A DNA stretch of 60,972 nt from an uncultured Clostridia bacterium. Lineage in GTDB: Bacteria; Bacillota; Clostridia; Christensenellales; UBA1242. The stretch is from contig CALVJJ010000007.1 in assembly GCA_944332185.1 (NCBI GenBank), forward strand, positions 1-60,972, in the 5' to 3' direction. Positions 25,271 through 34,334 of the stretch are shown here, in pieces; the first letter of the stretch is position 1; every line of letters begins with the position of its first letter. Under the pieces are notes generated by a model. The model was not told where the DNA came from. It saw nothing but the letters and a program-made list of their open reading frames with translations, and did no database searches. The position numbers were made by a program, and so were the translations under genes.

Positions 25271-26102
25271 AATTTAATGTACTCTTCATGTCGTCAACAA
25301 GTTCTTCTAGTTCTTTAAAGATTTGTTTTACATCTGGATTAGAAGAATTGGTTCCATTTCCTTTTGCATATTCATCAGCAAGCAATTTTTCAATATCATG
25401 AATCAATGCTAATTTTTCTTTAAGATTGTCATCGCTACTAAAATCTAGAGCACTAGTACGACGGGTAATATCACTTAGTTTTGCTGTAACATCACTATCT
25501 AGGATATCATCACCTTCATCTAAAGACTCATCATCAATATAAGATTCTATGTCTTCTGGTACATAAGTTTTCTTTGGTTCTACTTTTTCTTCTTTCTTTT
25601 CTGCTTTTGCTTTCTTAATTTTTGGTACGCTAACTTTCTTTGTTTTTGGTTGATATAGTTCTGCTTCTTCATTCATAGCTACAATATACAAATGTTCATC
25701 AAACATGTGTTCATTGATAGCACTGTATGGAGTATTGATATCAATCAAATATTTGTCTCTAGAACGAAGTTCTGATAGACAAGCACTAAGATCCCCATCT
25801 CCACTGACAATACAATATGTATTGATTTCTGGTTTTGTGTAATTTAATCTTACAGCATCAACAATGATACGATTGTCTAATTGACTATATCTTTTCTTTA
25901 GTCTCATAAATGGAGCTGTTTCGTATCCATATTTTGCGATAATATCGCTCAAATACAAGTGTTTTCTATCATTATAACCGTAAAATTTGCAGAAAACAAC
26001 ATCGCCCATCACTTCCAATTTTTCAAAAAGTTCTTTGAGGGCTTCTTTACCAATTTTGACATTATCAACGTCAACAAGTAAAGCAATCTTTCTTTTATCC
26101 AT
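25269..26102 (-). CDS. NYN-domain (PIN-like nuclease fold) protein
   Basis: A 277-residue protein. The N-terminal NYN domain (about 1-150) has the metal-binding acidic residues LVDVDN (9-14), DNRIIVDAVR and SGDGDLSACL of this RNase-like fold. A lysine/glutamate-rich linker (about 155-190) leads to a C-terminal helical segment with a WEEGL-free acidic end, so it lacks the OST-HTH domain common in bacterial NYN proteins. Such proteins are thought to cut RNA; the target is unknown. The ATG at 26102 has better spacing from GGAGG than the ATG two codons earlier. Confidence 0.8.
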   Translation of the reverse strand: MDKRKIALLVDVDNVKIGKEALKELFEKLEVMGDVVFCKFYGYNDRKHLYLSDIIAKYGYETAPFMRLKKRYSQLDNRIIVDAVRLNYTKPEINTYCIVSGDGDLSACLSELRSRDKYLIDINTPYSAINEHMFDEHLYIVAMNEEAELYQPKTKKVSVPKIKKAKAEKKEEKVEPKKTYVPEDIESYIDDESLDEGDDILDSDVTAKLSDITRRTSALDFSSDDNLKEKLALIHDIEKLLADEYAKGNGTNSSNPDVKQIFKELEELVDDMKSTLN

Positions 26103-26269
26103 AATCATTTCCTCCGCTAAATGGTTAGATCTATCTCCAACCTTTTGTACTTATATCCTATCACAAATTTCCCAATAAGTAAAGTATTTTTTATCATTAT
26201 ATTTTGATCATCTACCACTTTTTTGTCTCAAAACTATCTTCCATTGTCTGTAGATACCTACTTTTTAGC

Positions 26270-26297
26270 AAAAAAGCACACCTAATTAGGTATGCTT
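26270..26297 (-). terminator. Terminator downstream of rpmA
   Basis: AGCATACCTAA and TTAGGTGTGCT pair, with TTTTTTGC following on the minus strand. It ends the rplU-prp-rpmA operon. Confidence 0.8.
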
Positions 26298-26305
26298 CTT
26301 TTTAC

Positions 26306-26593
26306 TTATTTACTATTTTTTTCATCTGCATAAACGCTTACTTGTTTGTTCTCATGGTTAATATGTTCAAAACGAACAACTCCATCAACTAAAGCGAATA
26401 ATGTATAATCTTTGCCACAACCAACGTTATTGCCAGGTTTGATTTTTGTACCTCTTTGTCTAACAATGATACTTCCAGCTGGTACGAATTGACCATCTGC
26501 ACATTTCACACCCAAACGTTTTGAATTACTGTCTCTACCGTTCTTAGAACTACCAAGACCTTTCTTGTGAGCAAATAGTTGAATATTTAACAT
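26306..26593 (-). CDS. rpmA: 50S ribosomal protein L27 with Prp-cleaved leader
   Basis: A 95-residue L27. The N-terminus [22 protein letters not shown] carries the Firmicutes extension that the Prp protease must remove after Phe-Ala to expose the L27 tail reaching the peptidyl-transferase centre. The core [19 protein letters not shown] is canonical. The start overlaps prp by 7 bases, and the ATG follows GGAGG. Confidence 0.97.
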   Translation of the reverse strand: MLNIQLFAHKKGLGSSKNGRDSNSKRLGVKCADGQFVPAGSIIVRQRGTKIKPGNNVGCGKDYTLFALVDGVVRFEHINHENKQVSVYADEKNSK

Positions 26594-26910
26594 TTCTCTA
26601 TTACCTCCAATTTTACATACTTAGGATACTGTTTTGACAACTCTACCATCGTACGATATAAAGTTTCTAGCAAATCCTGTGCTTCTTGATAAGAATGATG
26701 TAACACCAAACTAAACTTCGCTGGCTCTTCTTGATACTGGATTGTTGGCTTCAGTTTTTTCACATCTTTGATTCCCGTAGCTGTCATTTGCACAGCAGTG
26801 GAAATACTGGCACATACAATATCTTCTCCTTTTTGAGAAAATCCACTATGTCCAAAAGCACAATACCCTATCAATATGCCATTTTGTTTTATAAATTGTA
26901 TGGTTGTCAT
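26587..26910 (-). CDS. prp: Ribosomal-processing cysteine protease Prp
   Basis: A 107-residue protease that trims the L27 N-terminal extension. His21 in GHSG and Cys33 in IVCASIST form the expected catalytic pair. It lies between rplU and rpmA, the invariable place in Firmicutes, and the extended L27 confirms that its substrate is present. The ribosome binding site is weak (AGGA). Confidence 0.93.
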   Translation of the reverse strand: MTTIQFIKQNGILIGYCAFGHSGFSQKGEDIVCASISTAVQMTATGIKDVKKLKPTIQYQEEPAKFSLVLHHSYQEAQDLLETLYRTMVELSKQYPKYVKLEVIEKC

Positions 26911-26925
26911 ACTTTCATTCCTACA

Positions 26926-27231
26926 TTATTTGATCGTGATGATTTTTAGTGCAGTATATGGTTGTCTATGACCTTGTTTGCGTCTAACATTCTTTTTAGG
27001 TTTGTATTTAAACACAACAATTTTGTCACCTTTACCGTGTTCAACAACTTCAGCAACGCAAACAGCATTATCTAGTGTTGGAGTACCACAAGTAACTTTT
27101 TCTCCATCTACTAACATCAAAACACTAAGGTTAACTTTGTCACCAACTTGTGCGTTGATTTTTTCTACTTTGATAACCTCATCTTGGCTAACTTTGTATT
27201 GTTTGCCACCTGTTTCAACAATAGCGTACAT
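26926..27231 (-). CDS. rplU: 50S ribosomal protein L21
   Basis: A 101-residue L21: MYAIVETGGKQYKVSQDEVIKVEK at the start, and the RNA-binding KYKPKKNVRRKQGHRQPYT near the end. First gene of rplU-prp-rpmA, behind a structured leader. The ATG follows GAGGAGG. Confidence 0.97.
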   Translation of the reverse strand: MYAIVETGGKQYKVSQDEVIKVEKINAQVGDKVNLSVLMLVDGEKVTCGTPTLDNAVCVAEVVEHGKGDKIVVFKYKPKKNVRRKQGHRQPYTALKIITIK

Positions 27232-27316
27232 AACATTTACCTCCTCTAACCATACTCACCGGAACTAGTGGGCGATTGAATTTATCAATACTTTTGGGGC
27301 CCAAACCGAGTGGCTC
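27232..27316 (-). ncRNA. L21 ribosomal protein leader
   Basis: The minus-strand leader holds GAGCCACTCGG, GGGCCCC, and CGCCCACTAGTTCCGGTGAG shortly before GAGGAGG, giving several short GC helices in an otherwise AT-rich region. The position and the paired GAGCC/GCCCACT elements fit the L21 leader found before rplU in Firmicutes, which is thought to mediate autogenous control. Assignment is from memory of the family, not a covariance search. Confidence 0.65.
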
Positions 27317-27322
27317 ATGATA

Positions 27323-27351
27323 ACTTTATCATATTACGCTATTTTTGTCAA
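27323..27351 (-). promoter_or_regulatory. Sigma-A promoter of rplU-prp-rpmA
   Basis: Minus strand TTGACA (27351-27346), 17-base spacer, TAAAGT (27328-27323), placed just before the L21 leader. Confidence 0.6.
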
Positions 27352-27436
27352 TGACTTTTACGTATTCTTTCTAATTTTTTCCATATATACTGCCATATTA
27401 TGCTCTTATACTTACATGACTTTCTCATACAATCCC

Positions 27437-27465
27437 TTTACTTTTTATCGTGAGATTGTTACAAT
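27437..27465 (+). promoter_or_regulatory. Probable sigma-A promoter for the gene at 27498
   Basis: TTTACT (27437-27442), 17-base spacer, TACAAT (27460-27465). Expected start near 27472, 26 bases before the ATG. Confidence 0.6.
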
Positions 27466-27497
27466 ATAGATATAGTATTTTACAAAGGATAGGTGCT

Positions 27498-30017
27498 ATG
27501 ATGAAAGAGAAAATGGTAGTCAAAACGGAAAAGGATCTTACCTACAAAGCCGGGAAAAATTGGCGAATTGCTACCCTATTTTTATTGGTAGGATTCCTAT
27601 GTGTGGGAATACAAAGGTTATGTGAGATTGTGTTTCATTTGCCTGTTGCAAACCTTTTACTATCTACGGCATTCTTTATAGGACAATTAGTCCTTGTATG
27701 TCTATTTATTTTGTCCACCCTACTTTTGACACATAGTCAGTTGTCTGTCTATGGTATTACCGGAGCACAACTTCTTAGCATGCGTTTATCTCATAAAGAA
27801 TTAAAAATTTCTACCCAAATTCTTGTGACACTTTCCTGGCTCATTTTAGGTACTATTTTTCTATATCTAAATTGGGAAATAGCAAGTATTGCTATGTTTG
27901 TTTCCTTACTCATTTTTATAGGGTATCATCTGCATCATACTGTTCGCCTTTGTTATGACAAAGGATATATGTTAGAAAGAATACAAAAACTAGTAGATCT
28001 TTCCTTTTTAGGTCAATCCAAACTAGAAGAAAATTATATGGTAGAATTACTTTTTAAAGAAATCCTTAAAAATGCAAAAGACAATCAACAACAATATTTA
28101 AGTAGCGATCTTCAATTTTTATTTTATATCTATCAAAATACACAACAAATAGCTATTCAAAAACAAATTGAAACCAAATTAGAAGCCATTACATCTTGTT
28201 TACTTTTGTCACAAACATTACAACTGATCTCCAACGAAATTTTAAAAAAGTTAGAAAACACCAACAATGCTATGTATACCAAATTAGCATTGCAAATTGC
28301 AAAAAACCTTTTATTACATTTCAAAACAGATGATCAAAACGAGTTAACAGAGAAAAATATTTTACAAACTTTATATACTTTATTTCGACCTATAACTGAT
28401 AAAACGTATCTAGAAAATTTAGCTACCACCCTATTACAAACTGAACAATATATCATGGATAATAAAAAATTATCTTCTGATCAAAAAAATGATTGGATCT
28501 ATCAATTCTACGCTACCCTTACTGCATTCAAGTACTTACCTGAAACTTTAAAAAGTCTCAATTTTACTTGTCTCATTAGTATTATTTTGCAAAAAGTCAG
28601 CAACAATTCAACTCAAAACATAGATCTTTTATTAAGTGCAATGCAAGATAACGAAAACGATAGCAAGAATATGACAACCTATTTTATTGCTTCTATTCAT
28701 GTATTACTGTATGCCTATGACAAAAAATATCATATTCCTACGATCAAAGATATATTAGTCACTCTCCCTACTACACAGAAAAGCAGTTGGACGGACTTAG
28801 AAAATCATTTGCAATCAAGCCGTGGTGTTTATATAAAGTATTATGATAAAATCATGCAACAAGTAGACATCTTATCACAACAATTACAAGAACCTACTTT
28901 TTATACGTATGCCAATGAATTTTTCTTATATTATTGGTTTTTACAAGAAGATAGTGATTATAGTATTTTATTCCAAAAACAAGCTTATGCTTGTCCTACC
29001 TTATCTAATATGATTGATGTGGTGGATTACACCGAACAACAAAACTATGATAATGTCGTAGCCTTTCAACATTTTTATTCCATAGATACAGCATTAGACA
29101 CTGTAAAGGCAGAAAAGATTGTCGACTATATTCGCAACGAATATATTTCATTTGTTTTTGATAGACAAAAAAATCTGCAACAAGCCGTACTTACGAAAGG
29201 GATTGATCAAATTTGCAATCGCATCAACAATCATATTCTCAATCATCTTAACGAAATTCCTTTTTCCAAACCAAATCTCAATATCAATGATCAAAACACA
29301 TTTACCCTAAAATTTTTAGTAACCAATCAAGATTTACAACCAGAATATTTAGAGGATTTGTTAGACCTAGTCAATCATACCTATCAACAGACTATTTTAA
29401 AGGAAATGATTGATGCAACTACCACAAAATTGGAATTAAAAAATTTTTATTATAGACCACAAAGAGAAAATTTATCTTATGTTAGTTCTTGGATTGATTC
29501 TTTTAATTGTGATTGTCGTACAAAATTACTCACGCAAAATATTGATGTGTTAGACAATCCTAGGGAAACAAATTTTAAAAATTTTGAAAATAAAGAAAAA
29601 TTGTTGATTGATGTTAGTAAAATTACCTATCATAGATATATTTACTTTAATAGCGACAAAGTGAATATCTTTAATTGTCCACTATCTACCACCATTCGAG
29701 AATTGTCTCAAGCAGAATTGCAAAAGGTTATTGAAGAACATAAAAAAGGCGAATACTACCAAATTGAAAACTTTTTATCAGATTATGAAGATGCAACAAC
29801 CTATTATCCTTTAGCCTATAAGATGATTGAAGTGCAGTATTCTATGGAAACTATTATTGAAGATCGTGCTGGATTTGAAATTCTATTTGGGTATCCTGAT
29901 GACCAATCTAATGAAGATACCTTCCAAGAAGTTACCCCAAAAGAACAAGATTCTTTACAAAACCAGACATCTTTAGATACCTATCTATCTACTACTACCC
30001 TACCACCTTCTAATTAA
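27498..30017 (+). CDS. Large orphan membrane protein
   Basis: An 839-residue protein. Four hydrophobic segments (about 22-40, 50-75, 103-122, 125-145) form an N-terminal membrane domain; the remaining 690 residues are soluble, mostly helical, rich in Gln, Asn, Lys and Leu, and probably cytoplasmic. The last 40 residues are acidic, Ser/Thr- and Pro-containing. I recognise no motif. The ATG at 27498 follows AAAGGA; a frame to 27450 has no site and includes the promoter. It is a single-gene unit, convergent with asnS. The codon and base composition look like those of its neighbours, so recent transfer is not suggested. Confidence 0.7.
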   Translation: MMKEKMVVKTEKDLTYKAGKNWRIATLFLLVGFLCVGIQRLCEIVFHLPVANLLLSTAFFIGQLVLVCLFILSTLLLTHSQLSVYGITGAQLLSMRLSHKELKISTQILVTLSWLILGTIFLYLNWEIASIAMFVSLLIFIGYHLHHTVRLCYDKGYMLERIQKLVDLSFLGQSKLEENYMVELLFKEILKNAKDNQQQYLSSDLQFLFYIYQNTQQIAIQKQIETKLEAITSCLLLSQTLQLISNEILKKLENTNNAMYTKLALQIAKNLLLHFKTDDQNELTEKNILQTLYTLFRPITDKTYLENLATTLLQTEQYIMDNKKLSSDQKNDWIYQFYATLTAFKYLPETLKSLNFTCLISIILQKVSNNSTQNIDLLLSAMQDNENDSKNMTTYFIASIHVLLYAYDKKYHIPTIKDILVTLPTTQKSSWTDLENHLQSSRGVYIKYYDKIMQQVDILSQQLQEPTFYTYANEFFLYYWFLQEDSDYSILFQKQAYACPTLSNMIDVVDYTEQQNYDNVVAFQHFYSIDTALDTVKAEKIVDYIRNEYISFVFDRQKNLQQAVLTKGIDQICNRINNHILNHLNEIPFSKPNLNINDQNTFTLKFLVTNQDLQPEYLEDLLDLVNHTYQQTILKEMIDATTTKLELKNFYYRPQRENLSYVSSWIDSFNCDCRTKLLTQNIDVLDNPRETNFKNFENKEKLLIDVSKITYHRYIYFNSDKVNIFNCPLSTTIRELSQAELQKVIEEHKKGEYYQIENFLSDYEDATTYYPLAYKMIEVQYSMETIIEDRAGFEILFGYPDDQSNEDTFQEVTPKEQDSLQNQTSLDTYLSTTTLPPSN

Positions 30018-30180
30018 GACTCATAATTTCAAGATAATATGTCGTTACATTACCATTTATCTACCTTGTCCTATTTTAAATTTAGATTTAATAATTTTAT
30101 ACAACCAACATATATTTTTACGTATTCTATAAGAAGATTACTGATTTACCTTAAGCAATAACAATAGAGGCATACAACAA

Positions 30181-30210
30181 AAAAAGAAGCTCCCTTGCTT
30201 CTTTTTTTAT
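30181..30210. terminator. Bidirectional terminator
   Basis: GAAGC and GCTTC pair around TCCCTT with AAAAAA before and TTTTTTT after. It lies between the convergent orphan gene and asnS. The other 160 bases of this gap (30018-30180) show nothing recognisable. Confidence 0.75.
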
Positions 30211-30246
30211 GTATTAGGATGTTTTTGAATAGTATGATAGTTTAGG

Positions 30247-31638
30247 TTAGTATTGACAATTACTTGGTGTTCTTGGGAAAGGTATACTATCTCTAATATT
30301 TTCAATACCTGTTAAATACATAACTAATCTTTCAAATCCCATTCCAAATCCAGAGTGCACACAACTACCAAATCTTCTTAAGTTAAGATACCAATCAATA
30401 GCTTTCACATCGACATTCATTTCTTGACATCTTGAAAGGATCTTTTGATAATCTTCTTCTCTTTGACTGCCACCCATAAGCTCCCCACTTCCAGGTACAA
30501 CCAAATCGACTGCTGCTACTGTTTTGCCATCTGGATTGAGTTTCATATAATAGGCTTTGATATCTTTTGGCCAATTTTGAATAAACACAGGACCATGGAA
30601 ATATTCTGTAATATATTTTTCATGTTCTTTGGCAATATCTCCCCCCTCTGTTGGTTGGAATTCCCATTTTACATCTGCTTTTTTTAGAATCTCAATCACA
30701 TCTTTATGATCAATACGCACAAAATCACTCTTAACTAATGTTTCCAATTTTTCTTTTAGTCCATGTTGGACGAATTGGTTACAAAAAGCAATCTCTTCAG
30801 GACAATGATCTAGTACATATTGTACAACATATTTTAGCATATCTTCTTCAATATCCATGAGTCCATCTAGATCACAGAATGCAATTTCTGGTTCAATCAT
30901 CCAAAATTCATTAGCATGAGTCTTGGTGTTAGATTTTTCTGTACGGAATGTTGGACCAAATGTATAGATCTTACTAAAAGCAAGCGCAAAGGCTTCTCCG
31001 TGTAATTGTCCACTACCGGTAATAAAAGCTTGTTTTCCAAACAAATCTTTACTTAAATCTACATGTCCATCTTTAGTATAAGGCAAATGATCAAAGTTCA
31101 GTGTTGTAATTTTAAACATTTGATCACTCCCTTCACAATCTGTTGTTGTGATCAGTGGAGTGTGTACATAAAGATATCCATGATCTTGAAAATATTTGTG
31201 AATTGCAAAACTAGCTACAGAACGTACACGAAATACAGCATTAAACAAATTTGTTCTTGGTCGTAAGTACGCTATTTCTCTTAAAAATTCAATAGAAGAT
31301 CTTTTCTTTTGAATAGGATATGTTTCATCTGTAGCATTCAAAATCGTAACTTTTGTCGCTTTTAGTTCTACTGATTGTTTATTGTTAGGTGTAAAACATA
31401 CTGTTCCTTCTACCATGACACTGCTTCCGGTATTGAGTTTTGCCACCAAATCATAATTATCAATAGTATTTTGTTCAAAAACTACTTGCAAACTTTTAAA
31501 ACAAGTACCATCATTTAGTTCAAGAAATCCAAAATTTTTAACATCACGTACTGTTCTTACCCAACCTGCAACTACAATACGTTGCCCATCTAGACTTTGT
31601 GCCTGTTGGTATACTTCTTTGATTTCAATTCTGTTCAT
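30247..31638 (-). CDS. asnS: Asparaginyl-tRNA synthetase
   Basis: A 463-residue class IIb synthetase: OB-fold anticodon-binding domain (VAGWVRTVRDVKNFGFLELN) and catalytic domain with motif 2 (TFRTEKSNTKTHANEFWMIEPE) and motif 3 (GFGMGFERLVMYLTG). The end FPRTPSNCQY is typical of AsnRS rather than AspRS. The ATG at 31638 follows AAGGAG; the frame extends 11 codons upstream without a site. It is a single-gene unit with its own promoter and no T-box leader (leader under 60 bases). Confidence 0.97.
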   Translation of the reverse strand: MNRIEIKEVYQQAQSLDGQRIVVAGWVRTVRDVKNFGFLELNDGTCFKSLQVVFEQNTIDNYDLVAKLNTGSSVMVEGTVCFTPNNKQSVELKATKVTILNATDETYPIQKKRSSIEFLREIAYLRPRTNLFNAVFRVRSVASFAIHKYFQDHGYLYVHTPLITTTDCEGSDQMFKITTLNFDHLPYTKDGHVDLSKDLFGKQAFITGSGQLHGEAFALAFSKIYTFGPTFRTEKSNTKTHANEFWMIEPEIAFCDLDGLMDIEEDMLKYVVQYVLDHCPEEIAFCNQFVQHGLKEKLETLVKSDFVRIDHKDVIEILKKADVKWEFQPTEGGDIAKEHEKYITEYFHGPVFIQNWPKDIKAYYMKLNPDGKTVAAVDLVVPGSGELMGGSQREEDYQKILSRCQEMNVDVKAIDWYLNLRRFGSCVHSGFGMGFERLVMYLTGIENIRDSIPFPRTPSNCQY

Positions 31639-31696
31639 GCTATCTCCTTTTATAATTGCCTTTATTTCCATCTTTTATAAATTACCAATAATTTAG

Positions 31697-31725
31697 AGTA
31701 TATGACAAAAAGTATAAACTGTCAA
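31697..31725 (-). promoter_or_regulatory. Sigma-A promoter of asnS
   Basis: Minus strand TTGACA (31725-31720), 17-base spacer, TATACT (31702-31697). It abuts the stop of the upstream smr gene. Confidence 0.8.
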
Positions 31726-31729
31726 GTTA

Positions 31730-32077
31730 TTACAAAAGAATTACTGTCACACCACTGTTTTTTAGATATAAATCTTCCTTTAATTCCACGTCAGGACAAA
31801 TCTGTAAAATCTTTTGACAAACTTCATTATGCTCTGTCCATTGGTCACCTGTAACAAAGGCTTGTATTTTTCCATAATGTTGCATATCTTTTAGTTCTTC
31901 TTGTACTCGTTTTTTAATCCTTCCCCCCTTGCCACTACTTCCGTAGCCATGAATCACCACTACCACTGGAATATGTGCAAACCGAGAAATAGCTATCTCT
32001 TTTTGCATGATATGAATCGCATAATCACTATCTGGCATATCTTGTTTGATGTTGATAATTTTATAGGTTGCTTCCAT
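31730..32077 (-). CDS. Small Smr-domain protein
   Basis: A 115-residue stand-alone Smr domain. VVVIHGYGSSGKGGRIKKRV corresponds to the HGxGxGxLR signature of MutS2 C-termini and small Smr proteins, which act as nucleases on DNA or on collided-ribosome mRNA. There is no MutS2-like ATPase part. It overlaps the end of rsmD by 17 bases, third gene in dut-rsmD-smr. Its exact substrate cannot be inferred. Confidence 0.75.
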   Translation of the reverse strand: MEATYKIINIKQDMPDSDYAIHIMQKEIAISRFAHIPVVVVIHGYGSSGKGGRIKKRVQEELKDMQHYGKIQAFVTGDQWTEHNEVCQKILQICPDVELKEDLYLKNSGVTVILL

Positions 32078-32615
32078 CTTTTATCCTTAAATATGTCACA
32101 ACAATCGTGCCATACGTTTTTTCATCTACTACCACAAATTCCGTTGGATAAGATGTTGTTTTGTCCCTATGTTCATAAATAATCAATCCATCATTTTTTA
32201 ATCTATGTAACTTAGCGATACGCATAAGAGCTTTTTGCCCATAATGGCTTTCAAATGGAGGATCCAAAAAGATAAGATCGAATTGCTTGTCCTGCATCTT
32301 TTTTAAAGCAAGATCATAATCGTTTTGGATTATGATAGGAGAAAAACCCAATTTGTCACAATTTTTTCTTATGATTTTTAAAGAATCATTGTCTTTTTCT
32401 ACCAAGGTCACTTCTTTTGCTCCACGGCTCATACATTCTAGTCCAAGACTTCCAGTACCTGCAAAAAGATCTAAAACAATACTATTTGTCACTAAAAATT
32501 GTATCTTATCAAATATTGCTTCTTTGACATGATCTAGTGTTGCTCTTTTCCCAGATTCTTCCTGTTCAAACCCGTAAAGTTTTGTGCCTTTTTTACTTCC
32601 TGATACGATCCTCAT
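32061..32615 (-). CDS. rsmD: 16S rRNA (guanine-966-N2)-methyltransferase RsmD
   Basis: A 184-residue SAM-dependent methyltransferase. RIVSGSKKGTKL begins the chain; VLDLFAGTGSLGLECMSRGA is the SAM site and FLDPPFES the catalytic DPPF/Y motif. It modifies 16S rRNA during 30S assembly. The start overlaps dut by 4 bases (ATGA). Confidence 0.95.
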   Translation of the reverse strand: MRIVSGSKKGTKLYGFEQEESGKRATLDHVKEAIFDKIQFLVTNSIVLDLFAGTGSLGLECMSRGAKEVTLVEKDNDSLKIIRKNCDKLGFSPIIIQNDYDLALKKMQDKQFDLIFLDPPFESHYGQKALMRIAKLHRLKNDGLIIYEHRDKTTSYPTEFVVVDEKTYGTIVVTYLRIKDGSNL

Positions 32616-33052
32616 AGAGATTGGTGTCCTCCACTAGAACCATACCCACCTTCTCCTCTTTCACTATTAGATAAAGTATCTACTTCTATGGCTGTCACTC
32701 TTTCATAACGATTGAACACAAATTGTGCAATTCGATCTCCTGGATTGATATGAAAAACATTTTGTCCTAGATTGATAAGAATCACACCAATTTCTCCACG
32801 GTATCCAGCATCTACAGTACCTGGTGTATTCAGTACTGTAATTCCTTGTTTTAATGCTAATCCACTTCTTGGTCTTACTTGTAATTCTAGATCTTCTGGC
32901 ATCTCTACTTTCAGTCCAGTATGCACCAGTTTTCTTTCCCCTGGCTGAATATCTAATGTTTCTACAGCATATACGTCCATACCAGCATCACCTTGATGAG
33001 CATACGTTGGGATCATAGCCTTTTCATGTATTTTTACGAATTTTACTTCCAT
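32612..33052 (-). CDS. dut: dUTP diphosphatase
   Basis: A 146-residue trimeric dUTPase. All five motifs are visible: DAGMDVYA, PRSGLALK, GTVDAGYRGEI, GDRIAQFVFNR and the C-terminal RGEGGYGSSG loop. It removes dUTP and supplies dUMP for dTMP. The ATG at 33052 follows AAGGAGG; the frame continues upstream through the promoter. Confidence 0.97.
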   Translation of the reverse strand: MEVKFVKIHEKAMIPTYAHQGDAGMDVYAVETLDIQPGERKLVHTGLKVEMPEDLELQVRPRSGLALKQGITVLNTPGTVDAGYRGEIGVILINLGQNVFHINPGDRIAQFVFNRYERVTAIEVDTLSNSERGEGGYGSSGGHQSL

Positions 33053-33078
33053 AACTTCCTCCTTATACCTTTGAAAAA

Positions 33079-33107
33079 AGTATATCAAAAAATAGGAAAA
33101 ATGACAA
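33079..33107 (-). promoter_or_regulatory. Sigma-A promoter of dut-rsmD-smr
   Basis: Minus strand TTGTCA (33107-33102), 17-base spacer, TATACT (33084-33079). Confidence 0.7.
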
Positions 33108-33140
33108 TTAAAAGATATCACATTTTTATTTTTCATCATA

Positions 33141-33177
33141 CAAAAAACAGTACAAAATTACTTACCTTTTGTACTGT
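33141..33177 (-). terminator. Terminator downstream of alr
   Basis: An 11-base arm ACAGTACAAAA pairs with TTTTGTACTGT, followed by TTTTTTG on the minus strand. It ends the alr unit ahead of the dut promoter. Confidence 0.85.
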
Positions 33178-33205
33178 CGCATAGTACTATGTTATTATCA
33201 AAAAA

Positions 33206-34246
33206 TCATTGTTTTTTGCCAATAATTTCGTGTTTCATTCTTCTATCTTTCCACTTGAGCATCACATCATAATTATTAGTAGTCAATGCTTTTGCATACT
33301 CATCATATCTAATATGATTTCCCAATAGTTCTACCCTATCTGCTATCTGGTCATGATCATCTAATTCTATAAAAAAGACGTCCATACAAATATTGCCAAC
33401 AATGTTTGCTCTATGTCCATTGCACCATACAGAAAAATGATTACTCAATCTTCTATCCAATCCATCTGCATACCCAATAGGCACCACACCAATCCTTGTT
33501 GTCTTCTTGGCTTTATACGTTCGATCATATCCAAGTGTATCTCCTTTTTGCAAAGTTTGTATTTCAATAATGTGAGAAAAAATGTTGACTACTGGTTCTA
33601 TCCCATTATATAAAGCATACCCAATACGCACCATATCCATTTGGTAAGCACGTTTATGAAAAGTCGTGTAAGAATTGGCACAATGAACTATACAATTTTT
33701 TGGCACTAATGCCACAAAACATTGAAAAGTTCTATATTGTTCATCTATAAACTCTTCATCACTTGCTTTGGTAGCAAAATGCGTCATGATACCTTCTAGT
33801 ACAAGATAAGGTGGCAAAGTGTCTACGATATGTTTTAATTCGTGTACCTTACTAATTCCATACCGATTCATACCAGTATTGATCTTGATATGAAGTAGAA
33901 GAGGCTGTTTTTCCTTCACGCATTCTTTATATTCTTCTATATTACTAATAGAAACTCGCACATGATTTTTACTACACCATGCAAAATCTTTTTTTGGCGT
34001 TTTCCCAACAATCAGGATTGGAGTCTTTTTATCATACCTTTTGATTTCTTTGGCCTCTCCCACACAAGATACACCGTAAAAATCAACTTTACCATTTAAA
34101 AAAGGTATGAGATATTTTACCCCTACTCCATACCCATTGGCTTTTAGCATGGCACATATTTTTTTATTCCCAATAGCTTGTTTTATGGCTAGATAATTTT
34201 TGGATAATGCCAAATAATTTACTTGATATATATTGTAATTGTTCAT
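33206..34246 (-). CDS. alr: Alanine racemase
   Basis: A 346-residue PLP enzyme interconverting L- and D-alanine for peptidoglycan. PLP-binding Lys35 lies in MLKANGYGVG (AVVKANAYGHG in most); HFATKASDE, the GYDRTY tyrosine and CMDVFFIEL are present. Length is slightly short but complete. The ATG at 34246 aligns with the family N-terminus, yet I see no Shine-Dalgarno sequence before it, unlike almost every other gene here. It is divergent from spmA. Confidence 0.93.
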   Translation of the reverse strand: MNNYNIYQVNYLALSKNYLAIKQAIGNKKICAMLKANGYGVGVKYLIPFLNGKVDFYGVSCVGEAKEIKRYDKKTPILIVGKTPKKDFAWCSKNHVRVSISNIEEYKECVKEKQPLLLHIKINTGMNRYGISKVHELKHIVDTLPPYLVLEGIMTHFATKASDEEFIDEQYRTFQCFVALVPKNCIVHCANSYTTFHKRAYQMDMVRIGYALYNGIEPVVNIFSHIIEIQTLQKGDTLGYDRTYKAKKTTRIGVVPIGYADGLDRRLSNHFSVWCNGHRANIVGNICMDVFFIELDDHDQIADRVELLGNHIRYDEYAKALTTNNYDVMLKWKDRRMKHEIIGKKQ

Positions 34247-34334
34247 AGTAGTATATATGACTAAAGAGGGAAAAAAGTTCTATTATGGACAAGGTATAGA
34301 ATACAATATATCATCAAAAGTAAGGAGAAAAAAT

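Noticed and set aside
33180-33191. CATAGTACTATG palindrome
   Set aside because: Twelve-base palindromes of AT-rich composition are expected by chance here, and it lies next to an ordinary terminator with no promoter role.
34250-34255. TATACT box in front of alr
   Set aside because: Only three bases separate it from the ATG and no -35 element is present, so it cannot promote a full-length alr transcript.
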